A stretch of 64,000 nt of DNA, from the NCBI RefSeq assembly GCF_000801335.2, contig NZ_JSEH01000016.1, forward strand, positions 62,001 through 126,000, in the 5' to 3' direction. The translations under genes and the position numbers were made by a program. This DNA is from Desulfovibrio sp. TomC (GTDB lineage Bacteria > Desulfobacterota > Desulfovibrionia > Desulfovibrionales > Desulfovibrionaceae). Each line of letters starts with the position of its first letter. Position 1 is the stretch's first letter. Positions 25,203 through 33,358 of this stretch are shown here, in pieces. Below the pieces are notes generated by a model, which saw only the letters and a program-made list of their open reading frames with translations, was not told the origin of the DNA and did not search any database.

Positions 25203-28115
25203 TTACAGGACGTCGAGACGCGACAGACCGGGCACTGCCGCCCCCAGGGCGTCCAGGGACGACGTCGGTCCCAGCACCACCACCGAGGCGTTTTTGGCCG
25301 CAGCGTCCAGGGCTTCGCCGTACTCCCGGAACCGGGCCATGCCCGCGCCGAGCACCTGGGCGCGCAGGGCCGCCCGGCGTTCGGCCGTATCGCCGGTCAG
25401 CCGCCGGGCCAGGGCGACATGGCCCTTGGCGTCGGGCAGCATGTGGGCGTCAATGTCGCCGATCGCGCCAATCACGGCCCGGGTCATCTCCTCGTCGGAA
25501 AAGTCCGCGTCCATGAGATAGCGCCCGGCCTGCTTGAAGATCTCGACCGTGGCCTCGGTGTTGGGGTCGCGGTAGGAGACGAAGACCGCCTGCCCGCCGA
25601 TGCGGTCCAGGGAGCAAAACGCGCCGTACGCGCCGCCGCGCACCCGCACCCGGTCCCAGAGATAGGCCATGCGCAGGTAGCGGCTGGCCACCAGATCCGC
25701 GCCGTCAAAGGTCCAGCCGGTGGGGATGAGGTCAAGGCCGACGCCGACGTAATGGACCTGGGCCGGAATGGCCATGCCTTCGGCCGCAGCCAACTCCGGG
25801 CGCGTCCAGGCCTGGGGCGTCGCCGCAGCGGCGGGCAGGGTTTCCAGGAAAGCGGCCAGGGAGCGCTCCATGTCGGGCATCGCCCCCTCGGACACGGTCA
25901 GCCCGGCCATGGTCCCGGCACGGGTCAAAATCAGATCCCGCAGGGTTTCCAGATCGCGCCGCACGCCCTCGTAGTCATCCCCCAACCGGGCCACCAGCTG
26001 GCGCAGATAGAGCAGTTGGGACACGCCGCGCAGCCGCTCGCCCGTGGCTCCGGCCAGGGTGTACCGGGCACGCAGCCGCGATCCGGCCGTGGCATGGCCG
26101 GCCGGAGCCAGCCGCCGCTCCAGGCGCGACTTGGCCTCCACCGCCATCTGGCTGAACCGCTCGCGGTTGCCGAAGTCTGTTTTTTGAATGATTTCAGACA
26201 GGATATCATAGAGTTCCGGCATCTTTTCCACCGTGGCCTTGGCCCGCAGCACCAGCCGGGCGGCCACGGCGTCCGGACCGGCGTCCACCACGCCGGCGGC
26301 CAGGACCTCGCGGGCAATGCCGCCGGTCTTGGCGGCAATGCGCCGGGTGAGCGTCACGGCGTCATAGCGCTCGGTGCCAAGCTCCAGCAGCGCCCGGCCG
26401 AAAAGCGGGGTCAGCGGCACCAGATGATCCGGCACGCCGGCCAGGGGAAAGGCCAGATCCAGATAGGCCACGCCCGAGGTTTCCAGGGGATGGAGCAACA
26501 GCTCGGCCTCGCCGTGGGCCACGACGCGCTGGGGAATGGGCGCTTCGTCCCGGGGCAGGTCGGCCAGGGCCAGACTGGGGATTTTGGCCAGATCCTCCGG
26601 GGCGTCCGGGGTATCCTGGAACTGGCGCAAGGCGGCCAAATCCGCTTCAATGGCGGTGCGGCCGGCGTCGCTTAAGGCGGCGGCCACGGCGGCCAGTTCG
26701 GCCTTTTCCTCGGCCAGCCGACGTTCGTCGAGTTCGGTGTCCGGGGCCAGGGTCAGGGCCACGCGGTGGGGGTTGTCGAGCAGCCACAGGCGCAAGGCGT
26801 CCTCCAGCACCCGCTCGCCGGCGGCCAGACGGGCTTTCAAGCGGCCAAGCGGACCGGAAAAGCGCAAGGGGGTCAGCGGATCGCCGTCGTGCAGCCAGGT
26901 GGTCAGGGCGCGCAGCATCATGGACAGCCCGCGCGGGAACGAGCCGGTGTTGTTTTCCCGAAGCGAGAATTCCAGGGCATTGACCCCGGCTTCCACGGCG
27001 TCGGCCGGCAGGCCTTCGGCGGCCAGGCGGGTGAGCGTGTCGACGATGAGCTGCTCCACCGCAGCCGAGGTGCCGGGCTTTATCCCTTTGAGACCAACCG
27101 AGAAAAACATCTGGCGCAGCTCGGTCTCAAGGCCCCCGCCGGCCAGATCCTCGCCCAGGCCGCTGTCGAGCAGGGCCTTGCGCAAGGGCGAGGACGGCAG
27201 CCCGATCAGCACATGCTCAAGGACATCAAAGACCATGACCAGATCCTGGTCGGCCACGTCGGGGAGGAGCCAGTTGACCGTGACAAAGGCCCGATCGGCC
27301 TGTCCCGGGGCGGCGGCGTAGGGCATTACCACGGTTTTGGGCGCGGCAAAGGGCTGCTGGCGGGCCACCGACACGGCGGCCGGGCGGGCTTCGAAACGGC
27401 CCAGATAGTCGTCAAGCAGGCGCAGCCGTTCGGTTGGATCGTCGTCGCCGGAAAAAAAGAACCGGCCGTTGGACGGATGGTAATAGGTGTCGTGAAAGGC
27501 CTTGAAGGCCTCGTAGCTGAGGGTGGGGATCACCTTGGGATCGCCGCCGGAATCGACGCCGTAAGTGGTGTCGGGAAACAGCAGGCGCTGGGAGAATTCG
27601 CCGAGAACCGAATCGGGCGAGGAATAAACCCCCTTCATTTCATTAAAGACCACCCCGCTGCGAATCAGTTCGCCGGCCGGGTTCCATTCGAAATGCCAGC
27701 CTTCCTGAAGAAAGACGGCCCGGGGGATGCGCGGGAAAAACACGGCGTCGAGATAGACGTCAACCAGGTTGTAAAAATCCCGGACATTGGTCGAGGCCAC
27801 GGGATAGCAGGTCTTGTCGGGGTAGGTGAAGGCGTTTAAAAAGGTGTTGAGCGACCCCTTGAGCAGTTCGACAAACGGCTCCTTGACCGGGTATTTGCGC
27901 GACCCGCACAGCACGGAATGCTCAAGGATATGGGGCACGCCGGTGGAACAGTCCGGGGGGGTGCGAAAAGCCGCGCCAAACACCTTGTTGGCGTCGTCAA
28001 GGACCAGGGAAAGGAGTTCGGCGCCGGTACGGTCGTGGCGCAACACCATTGCCCGGGCAGCGTATTCGTCGAGGGATTCGTCGCGAAGGACGGAAAAACC
28101 ATGGGTTCGGGACAT
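25203..28115 (-). CDS. M16C zinc metallopeptidase (PreP / Cym1 / falcilysin-like)
   Basis: A 970-residue peptidase of the pitrilysin family, subfamily C, which degrades free peptides inside a closed chamber. The inverted zinc motif HxxEH is in GVPHILEHSVLCGSRKYPVK near residue 60, with the distal Glu expected in GVVFNEMKGVY near residue 185. The order of an active N-terminal half, an M16C-associated linker and an inactive C-terminal half fits the length. The start MSRTHGFSVLRDESLDEY at 28115 follows TAGGAG. There is no signal peptide, so action in the cytoplasm is expected. It is monocistronic and divergent from the structured leader region at 28167. Confidence 0.93.
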   Translation of the reverse strand: MSRTHGFSVLRDESLDEYAARAMVLRHDRTGAELLSLVLDDANKVFGAAFRTPPDCSTGVPHILEHSVLCGSRKYPVKEPFVELLKGSLNTFLNAFTYPDKTCYPVASTNVRDFYNLVDVYLDAVFFPRIPRAVFLQEGWHFEWNPAGELIRSGVVFNEMKGVYSSPDSVLGEFSQRLLFPDTTYGVDSGGDPKVIPTLSYEAFKAFHDTYYHPSNGRFFFSGDDDPTERLRLLDDYLGRFEARPAAVSVARQQPFAAPKTVVMPYAAAPGQADRAFVTVNWLLPDVADQDLVMVFDVLEHVLIGLPSSPLRKALLDSGLGEDLAGGGLETELRQMFFSVGLKGIKPGTSAAVEQLIVDTLTRLAAEGLPADAVEAGVNALEFSLRENNTGSFPRGLSMMLRALTTWLHDGDPLTPLRFSGPLGRLKARLAAGERVLEDALRLWLLDNPHRVALTLAPDTELDERRLAEEKAELAAVAAALSDAGRTAIEADLAALRQFQDTPDAPEDLAKIPSLALADLPRDEAPIPQRVVAHGEAELLLHPLETSGVAYLDLAFPLAGVPDHLVPLTPLFGRALLELGTERYDAVTLTRRIAAKTGGIAREVLAAGVVDAGPDAVAARLVLRAKATVEKMPELYDILSEIIQKTDFGNRERFSQMAVEAKSRLERRLAPAGHATAGSRLRARYTLAGATGERLRGVSQLLYLRQLVARLGDDYEGVRRDLETLRDLILTRAGTMAGLTVSEGAMPDMERSLAAFLETLPAAAATPQAWTRPELAAAEGMAIPAQVHYVGVGLDLIPTGWTFDGADLVASRYLRMAYLWDRVRVRGGAYGAFCSLDRIGGQAVFVSYRDPNTEATVEIFKQAGRYLMDADFSDEEMTRAVIGAIGDIDAHMLPDAKGHVALARRLTGDTAERRAALRAQVLGAGMARFREYGEALDAAAKNASVVVLGPTSSLDALGAAVPGLSRLDVL

Positions 28116-28166
28116 CGTGGCTCCTACGTTGGTCGTTACCTGCCGGGATATGGCCGGCGACCTTTT

Positions 28167-28197
28167 TTGTACACATTCAGGCAAAATATGCTATAGG
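28167..28197 (+). promoter_or_regulatory. candidate promoter of the VWA-OmpA gene leader
   Basis: TTGTAC (28167-28172) is followed after a long 19-base spacer by TATAGG (28192-28197), with the extended element TG at 28189-28190 directly in front. The surrounding AT-rich stretch stands out from the GC-rich background. A start site shortly downstream would place all of the structured leader in the transcript. Confidence 0.5.
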
Positions 28198-28411
28198 GGT
28201 CGAACCGATCAGGTTCGCATCGGTCCGTGGCTGAGGAAAGGGGGCGCATCCACTTGCGCCTGGGAGAAAAATGAACTATATTTTAACTGGAGAACAGAGG
28301 GAAGCGCCTCAGACTGTCATTAATTCAACGAATTAAGCGACTTGAGGGGCTGGGGATTCCTTGCCCCCGCGGGCGGCGAATTCCCGTTCTAGGCTAATGA
28401 GGGTTTTTTTT
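28198..28411 (+). other. structured leader or small RNA with a possible upstream mini-ORF
   Basis: About 210 bases without a large gene but dense in pairing. CGAACC/GGTTCG (28201-28217) competes with ACCGAT/ATCGGT sharing the same bases. GGCGCA/TGCGCC lies at about 28243-28260, CTGAGG/CCTCAG encloses the next part, TTAATTC/GAATTAA is at 28320-28336, and GGGGATTC/GAATTCCC spans about 28352-28385. A T-run closes it at 28403-28411. Inside, GGGAG is followed by ATG at 28271 opening a 21-codon frame that starts MNYILTGEQREAP and stops within the TTAATTC hairpin. I do not recognise a known riboswitch, 6S RNA or SRP RNA. A regulatory leader of the next gene or an independent small RNA both fit. Confidence 0.4.
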
Positions 28412-28451
28412 GGCAAGGGTGAATCTCATTCACATCTCCGAGGAGGGAGTT

Positions 28452-29489
28452 ATGAACAAGAAACTTCAAGTTTTGTTGGTGGCCCTGGTTGCCCTGCTGC
28501 TGGGCTTCAGCGGCCCGGCCATGGCGAAGAAGCAGGTCCCGAAAGTCGATAACTTCATTTATTTTATCGACCATTCCAGCTCCATGGCGTTTTCCTACAA
28601 GGGACAGCGCTATGTGCAGTTTGGCGGCGTCTCCAAGATCATGATGGCCAAGTCCCTGGCCCGTGAACTCAACAAGATGACCCCCGAGCTTGGCTACAAG
28701 GCCGGCCTGTACACCTTCGCCCCGTACAAAGAGTACGCCGCGATGGCCCCGTTCAAGCAGGCCACCATGGCTCCCGCCATCGAAAAGATCAACACCGACT
28801 ACACCGTCTACGGCCGCATGACCCCCATGGGCAAGGGCCTGGAAGATCTGGACAAGCTGCCCCTTTCCACCCTTTCCGGAAAGACCGGCGTGTTCATCTT
28901 CTCTGACGGCGATTCCAACTGCGGCGTCGACCCCGTGGCCGTTGCCCAGTCCCTGAAGGCCAAGTACGGCGACAACCTGTGCTTCTACATCGTTGACCTG
29001 TCCGACAGCAAGCATGGCCAGCAGGTTCTGAAGGCCATTGCCGCTCTGGGCAAGTGCAACTGCATCGAGCTCGGCGAAGAGCTGCTTCGTAACGAAGCCG
29101 CCCGCGAGAAGTTCCTTGAGTGCGCCCTGTACGAGTGGATCGAAGACGAAATCGTCGTCTTCCGCAGCATCTACTTCGACTTCGACAAGTACAACATCAA
29201 GCCCGAGTTCGTGCCCGTTCTTGAAGAAGGCACCGCCATCATCAAGTCGAAGACCGGCATGAAGGTCGTCCTTGAAGGCCACACCGACTCCATCGGCTCC
29301 GAGCAGTACAACATGAAGCTTGGTCAGCGCCGCGCCGACTCCGTCAAGGCTTTCTTCGTCAAGAAGGGCATTGATTCGAGCCGCATCGAGACCATCAGCT
29401 TCGGCGAGTCCGACCCGGTCGCCACCAACAAGACCGCTCAGGGCCGCGCTCTGAACCGTCGTTGCGTCATCAAGTTCAAGTCCATGTAG
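28452..29489 (+). CDS. exported protein with von Willebrand A domain and OmpA-like peptidoglycan-binding domain
   Basis: A 345-residue envelope protein. A very strong GAGGAGGGAG precedes ATG 28452. The signal peptide (KLQVLLVALVALLLGFSG, ending AMA-KKQ) is followed by a VWA domain with the metal-ion motif IDHSSSM, TPMGKG and FIFSDGDSN. The C-terminus is an OmpA domain: YFDFDKYNIKPEF, VVLEGHTDSIGSEQYNMKLG, RRADSV and ALNRRCVIKF. Codon use is strongly biased to a small codon set, suggesting high expression. It is followed by a strong terminator and then a LysM gene. A structural role linking outer membrane or periplasmic partners to peptidoglycan is likely. Confidence 0.93.
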   Translation: MNKKLQVLLVALVALLLGFSGPAMAKKQVPKVDNFIYFIDHSSSMAFSYKGQRYVQFGGVSKIMMAKSLARELNKMTPELGYKAGLYTFAPYKEYAAMAPFKQATMAPAIEKINTDYTVYGRMTPMGKGLEDLDKLPLSTLSGKTGVFIFSDGDSNCGVDPVAVAQSLKAKYGDNLCFYIVDLSDSKHGQQVLKAIAALGKCNCIELGEELLRNEAAREKFLECALYEWIEDEIVVFRSIYFDFDKYNIKPEFVPVLEEGTAIIKSKTGMKVVLEGHTDSIGSEQYNMKLGQRRADSVKAFFVKKGIDSSRIETISFGESDPVATNKTAQGRALNRRCVIKFKSM

Positions 29490-29509
29490 TTGAGACTCGA
29501 CGTCTCACT

Positions 29510-29546
29510 GGCCAGACGCCCTTCGGGGCGTCTGGCCTTGTATTTT
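29510..29546 (+). terminator. rho-independent terminator of the VWA-OmpA gene
   Basis: Perfect 12-bp stem GGCCAGACGCCC/GGGCGTCTGGCC closed by a TTCG tetraloop (29522-29525), followed by TTGTATTTT. Confidence 0.92.
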
Positions 29547-29565
29547 GATCGGAGAGAAAAACCCC

Positions 29566-30501
29566 ATGCCCACCTCCAAGATCCTTGTCTCCCTCGCTCT
29601 CCTGATTTTCGCCGTCACCAGCGTGGCCTCCGCCGGATTATCCATCTATCCTGCTGACGGGCCTGCCCCGAAAATTGTCGTTGAACAGCCCAAGCCCCTG
29701 ACCTACAAGGTCGAGAAGGGCGATACCGTGGCTGTCATCGCCAAGAAATTCGGCCTGGACGCCAAAGCACTGCTGGCGGCAAACGGACTGGCCGACGCTA
29801 AAAAGCTCAAGGCCGGCCAAACCCTTACCATCCCCGGGAAGACCGCTGCTCCGGCTGCCGCGCCGGTTGCCGCGCCGGGAGCCAAGACGCCGCAGCCGGC
29901 AGCTGCCGACACGGCCCAGGCCAAGACTCCCGCTCCCCTGGCTGCCGCCCCTGAGGCGATCAAGCCCGATGCGACCGCCCGCAAAGGCAAGTCAAAGGAA
30001 GCCATGGACCCGGGCGTTGTCGAGGAAAAGCCGGTCAAAGGCAAAAAAGGCAAGAAAGGCAAGGACGAGCCCCTGGCCGTCCCCTCGCCCACAGTCGAAG
30101 TCAGCGACAAGATGCGGGCTTCCTTCGGCAAGACCGGCGTCATCGGCAACACCACCGACGTCCCCCAGGCCATTCGCGACGAATTCTGGCGCTATGCCCA
30201 AAAGTGGGTTGACGAACTCGACCGCCTGGGCGTCGGCACGGCCCAAAACAAAAAGATCCGGCAGGTCGGCAGCCAGTGGGAAGCCACCTACCGCGTCATC
30301 ATCCGCGATTCGCTCGGGGCCGAGGTCAAGCGGGTCGAGTACGACCACACGCCCTATGTCGGCCACATTACCTACACCCAGCGCGTCTACACCTCGGTGG
30401 CCCCGACCAAGGACGCCGCCCTGCGTGGTCCCTGGACGGAAAAAGACGAAGCCATCCGCGAGATTTTCAGCTATTCCGGCAAGAATAAAGCCTGGCGATA
30501 A
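29566..30501 (+). CDS. exported LysM-domain protein
   Basis: A 311-residue protein. The ATG at 29566 is chosen because a signal peptide starts there (ILVSLALLIFAVTSVASAGL) and GGAGAG lies upstream. A single LysM domain (LTYKVEKGDTVAVIAKKFGL, then AAN and LKAGQTLTIPG) at about residues 43-90 should bind peptidoglycan. A long Ala/Pro/Lys-rich linker contains KGKKGKKGK. The C-terminal about 130 residues (AIRDEFWRYAQKWVDELDRL, then QWEATYRVIIRD) form an unassigned globular domain. It sits behind the VWA-OmpA gene in the same direction but after a terminator, and has its own terminator. Confidence 0.85.
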   Translation: MPTSKILVSLALLIFAVTSVASAGLSIYPADGPAPKIVVEQPKPLTYKVEKGDTVAVIAKKFGLDAKALLAANGLADAKKLKAGQTLTIPGKTAAPAAAPVAAPGAKTPQPAAADTAQAKTPAPLAAAPEAIKPDATARKGKSKEAMDPGVVEEKPVKGKKGKKGKDEPLAVPSPTVEVSDKMRASFGKTGVIGNTTDVPQAIRDEFWRYAQKWVDELDRLGVGTAQNKKIRQVGSQWEATYRVIIRDSLGAEVKRVEYDHTPYVGHITYTQRVYTSVAPTKDAALRGPWTEKDEAIREIFSYSGKNKAWR

Positions 30502-30520
30502 GCGCCGGCGTTTGACGAGA

Positions 30521-30556
30521 AAGCCCCCCGGACCGCTGTCCGGGGGGCTTTTTTAT
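30521..30556 (+). terminator. rho-independent terminator of the LysM gene
   Basis: A 13-bp stem AAGCCCCCCGGAC/GTCCGGGGGGCTT (30521-30533 and 30538-30550) with a CGCT loop, running into a T-tract ending at 30556. Confidence 0.95.
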
Positions 30557-30586
30557 TGCGTGCTCAAGCGCAGCCCTGGCAAGCCG

Positions 30587-30720
30587 GTCCGCAGCCGACC
30601 GGCTTGCCAGTCACTCCCAAAACCCCTTTACAAACGTCTCCCGTTGCAGGGGTTCGGGGGGATCATCCCCCCCGCCGCCAGAGGCATCTTCTGCCTTCGT
30701 TCCCGGCCGCCGGAGGCGTC
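30587..30720 (-). repeat. dispersed hairpin element, copy F (plus partial second copy)
   Basis: On the minus strand behind the rdgB stop (30748): a partial GCCTCCGGCGGCC at about 30705-30718, then a near-copy GCCTCTGGCGGC, a GGGGGGATGATCCCCCC hairpin, GAACCCCTGCA, a centre ending AAAGGGGTTTTGG, GTGACTGGCAAGCCGGTCGGCTGCGG. It has the orientation of rdgB and repeats the full module order of copies C1 and H. Confidence 0.75.
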
Positions 30721-30747
30721 TTCTGCCTCCCCTTTCTCCCCCTCATC

Positions 30748-31368
30748 TTACGCGCGCCAATCGCGCCACTGCGCCAACAGTCCGGCCAGGGCCTTGCCGC
30801 GGTGGCTGCAGGCGTTTTTCTCAGCGGCAGTCAATTCGGCTGCGGTCTTGCCGGCGGCCGGGTCAAAAAAAAGCGGATCATAGCCAAAGCCGCCGACTCC
30901 GGCCGGGGCAGTCGCCACCCGGCCTTCCCAGGCGCCCTCGGCAATCAGTTCGCGGCCATCGGGTGCAGCGGCCACAACCACGGACACGAAACGGCAGGTC
31001 CGGTCAGCTTCCGGCACATGGGCCAGGGCAGCCAGGAGCTTGGCGTTATTGGCGGCATCGGTTGCGTCCTCGCCGGCGTAGCGGGCCGAGCGCACCCCGG
31101 GCGCACCGGACAGGGCATCGACGCACAGCCCGGAGTCGTCGGCCAGACTGATGTGGCCGGTGGCCCGGCAGACGGCCTGGGCTTTGATACGGGCGTTTTC
31201 CAGAAAGGTGTCGCCGGTTTCGGCTATTTCGCCGATGGCCGGAAAATCGGCCAGTCCGAGCACCGTCACGCCAAATCCGTGGAGAAGGGCGTTTAATTCC
31301 TTGATTTTCCCGGCATTGCGGGTGGCCAGGACAACGGTTGTCGCGGCAGGTGAACACGTCGCATCCAT
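30748..31368 (-). CDS. rdgB: XTP/dITP diphosphatase (Ham1/RdgB)
   Basis: Removes non-canonical purine nucleotides (XTP, dITP) by releasing pyrophosphate; 206 residues. The start at 31368 has GAAGGAG in front. Family motifs: VVLATRNAGKIKELNALL near the N-terminus, EIAETGDTFLENARIKA, LADDSGLCVDALSGAPGVRSARYAG (substrate and metal binding; conserved SGL..D.L.G.PGV.SARYAG), and VGGFGYDPLF. The C-terminal SHRGKAL is also conserved. It is divergent from rimO; both start within about 125 bases, where a shared promoter region must lie. Confidence 0.95.
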   Translation of the reverse strand: MDATCSPAATTVVLATRNAGKIKELNALLHGFGVTVLGLADFPAIGEIAETGDTFLENARIKAQAVCRATGHISLADDSGLCVDALSGAPGVRSARYAGEDATDAANNAKLLAALAHVPEADRTCRFVSVVVAAAPDGRELIAEGAWEGRVATAPAGVGGFGYDPLFFDPAAGKTAAELTAAEKNACSHRGKALAGLLAQWRDWRA

Positions 31369-31493
31369 CGAAACTCCTTCAATTTTCCGGCCTGCGGCGG
31401 CAGTGGCCCAGCCGCTCGCGGGGCTGCTTTTGCCTTCCGGGCCTTCCCATGGTAGCCCGGCGACACACTGCCTGCAAGGATGGAACGAAACCC

Positions 31494-32792
31494 ATGTCAA
31501 AGATATACCGCGTCCACACCATAAGCCTTGGCTGCCCCAAGAACCGGGTGGACACCGAGGCCGTGCTCGGCGGCCTGCCCTTTGCGACAACTCCGGCCGA
31601 GAGCCCGGACGCAGCCGATCTGGTGGTCATCAATACCTGCTCGTTTATTGCGCCGGCCGTGGAAGAATCGGTCGCCGCCATCCTTGAGGCCTCGGAGGCC
31701 ATCCGCGAATTGACCCCTCGTCCGGTGCTGGCGGTGCTCGGCTGTCTGCCTTCCCGCTTTGGCCAGGACCTGCGCGACGGCCTGCCCGAGGTGGACATCT
31801 GGGGCCTGCCCTCCGAGCTGGATCTGATCCCGGGCCGGCTGGCCGCAGCCCTGGGCGCGGAACCGGCCGCCCCTACGGGCCGGCTGGCCAGCACGCCGCC
31901 GTCGTATGCCTATCTCAAGATAGCCGAAGGCTGCGACCACGCCTGCCGCTACTGCACCATTCCCTCGATCCGGGGCGGACTGGTCAGCCGGCCCATGGAT
32001 TCCCTGGTCGCAGAGTCCAGGCGGCTCCTGGAAAAAGGCGCTTCGGAAATCGTGGTGGTGGCCCAGGACGTGACCGCCTATGGCCGCGACCTGGGGCAGA
32101 AAGACGGCCTCAAACACCTGCTCGATGCGCTCCTGCCGCTTGCCGGCCTCAAATGGCTGCGCCTGCTCTATCTCTATCCGTCCGGCATGACGGATAGTCT
32201 GCTCGCCTATCTGGCCGGGGCCGGGCGGCCGTTTGTGCCCTATTTCGACATTCCCTTTCAGCATGTGCATCCGGACATGCTGGCGGCCATGGGCCGGCCC
32301 AAGGCGGCGGCGGCCGAGGTGATTGTCGAGCGGGTGCGCCGCCATTTCCCGCAGGCGGCCCTGCGCTCGACGTTTATTGTGGGCCTGCCGGGTGAAAAGA
32401 AGGAACATTTTGAAACGCTGCTCAATTTTGTGAATGAGACCAAGCTCCATCATGTCGGCGTGTTTCCCTATCATGCCGAGGCCGGCACGCCGGCGGCGGC
32501 CATGCCCGGGCAGGTGCGCCGCGACGTCAAGGCGCGGCGGGTGGATGCGATCATGACCGCCCAGCGCGAGATCAGCGCCGATATTTTAGAAGGGTACGTG
32601 GGGACGGACATGGAGGTGCTGGTGGACAGCGTGCATCCGGAGTGGCCGGGCCTGCACGTGGGCCGCACCTGGTTCCAGGCCCCGGAGATCGACGGCGTGA
32701 CCTATGTCAGCGGCCCGGGCGTTGCCCCCGGGGCCATGGTGACGGCCACCATCGAAGACTCCAAGGACTACGATCTGGTCAGTCTGACCTAG
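31494..32792 (+). CDS. rimO: ribosomal protein uS12 methylthiotransferase RimO
   Basis: Radical-SAM methylthiotransferase modifying an Asp of ribosomal protein S12; 432 residues. The N-terminal UPF0004 domain has SLGCPKNRVDTE, VVINTCSFI and VLGCLPSRF with three Cys for the auxiliary cluster. The radical SAM cluster motif is CDHACRYCTIPSIRGG near residue 148. The central region PYFDIPFQHVHPDMLAAMGR (DIPxQH) and the tail fit RimO rather than MiaB. A C-terminal TRAM domain (GTDMEVLVDS) is present. The start at 31494 is the only Met that keeps the whole UPF0004 domain. rpsA for ribosomal protein S1 lies downstream after a 566-base gap. Confidence 0.95.
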   Translation: MSKIYRVHTISLGCPKNRVDTEAVLGGLPFATTPAESPDAADLVVINTCSFIAPAVEESVAAILEASEAIRELTPRPVLAVLGCLPSRFGQDLRDGLPEVDIWGLPSELDLIPGRLAAALGAEPAAPTGRLASTPPSYAYLKIAEGCDHACRYCTIPSIRGGLVSRPMDSLVAESRRLLEKGASEIVVVAQDVTAYGRDLGQKDGLKHLLDALLPLAGLKWLRLLYLYPSGMTDSLLAYLAGAGRPFVPYFDIPFQHVHPDMLAAMGRPKAAAAEVIVERVRRHFPQAALRSTFIVGLPGEKKEHFETLLNFVNETKLHHVGVFPYHAEAGTPAAAMPGQVRRDVKARRVDAIMTAQREISADILEGYVGTDMEVLVDSVHPEWPGLHVGRTWFQAPEIDGVTYVSGPGVAPGAMVTATIEDSKDYDLVSLT

Positions 32793-33285
32793 GCCGGGCC
32801 AAAACTCCTGGCCTTGGGTGTCCGGGGCCGCAACAGGCCCGAGGCTTTCTCCGATTTTTTATGGACGCAGGTGGGGGTCAAGGACGAAATAGGGCTTGGC
32901 CGGGACCGTTCACGGCTCGGGTTGCGCCCGATTCGGGAGCCGGCAGCCCATTTTGGGCTGGATTTACAGTCTATTGCGACCTCCCCGTCCGTCCGCAAAA
33001 AAGAACACGGGCCACACCGCAAATGGTTCCCCAAATAAGCTCCCCGGGGAAACCGACGGCATCTCCAGTTGCGGTCGGGTGTTGCGGCCCAAACCAACAG
33101 CCTTGTCGCCAATTCCGCTGGTATCTTTGGCCTAAACAGTGTGCTATCGTCCGCGATCAGGCAGATTGATGCGGCCTTAGCCTATGCCGCCCTCTGGGTG
33201 GACCTCGATATCCAAGCCCTTTTCGACTCAGGATTTCGGCCGATTTTTCGGATCTTTTCATCCGGCGGGGTGGGGCACATTACGG
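32793..33285 (+). other. long gap between rimO and rpsA, no gene seen
   Basis: No open frame with a credible start and codon use was found. A GGGCC...GGCCC hairpin with loop GCAACA lies near 32830, and several moderate GC stems occur further on, without T-runs. It may contain a small RNA or simply rpsA upstream control sequence; nothing specific is recognised. Confidence 0.4.
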
Positions 33286-33314
33286 TTGTGCCCAGCCCGT
33301 GTTTCTGCTATTAC
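33286..33314 (+). promoter_or_regulatory. strong sigma-70-type promoter of rpsA
   Basis: TTGTGC (33286-33291), a spacer of exactly 17 bases, and TATTAC (33309-33314) preceded by TGC as an extended -10. The distance to the rpsA start (33359) gives a short leader. It is the clearest promoter in the window. Confidence 0.75.
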
Positions 33315-33358
33315 CACAAATCCTTTTCAGAGGGATAGATCGCGTTGGAGGTCAACTC

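Noticed and set aside
28198-28411. Leader region as 6S RNA, SRP RNA or RNase P RNA
   Set aside because: None of the conserved cores (for example the GGAAGGAAGC apex of SRP RNA) is present and no long closing stem could be drawn.
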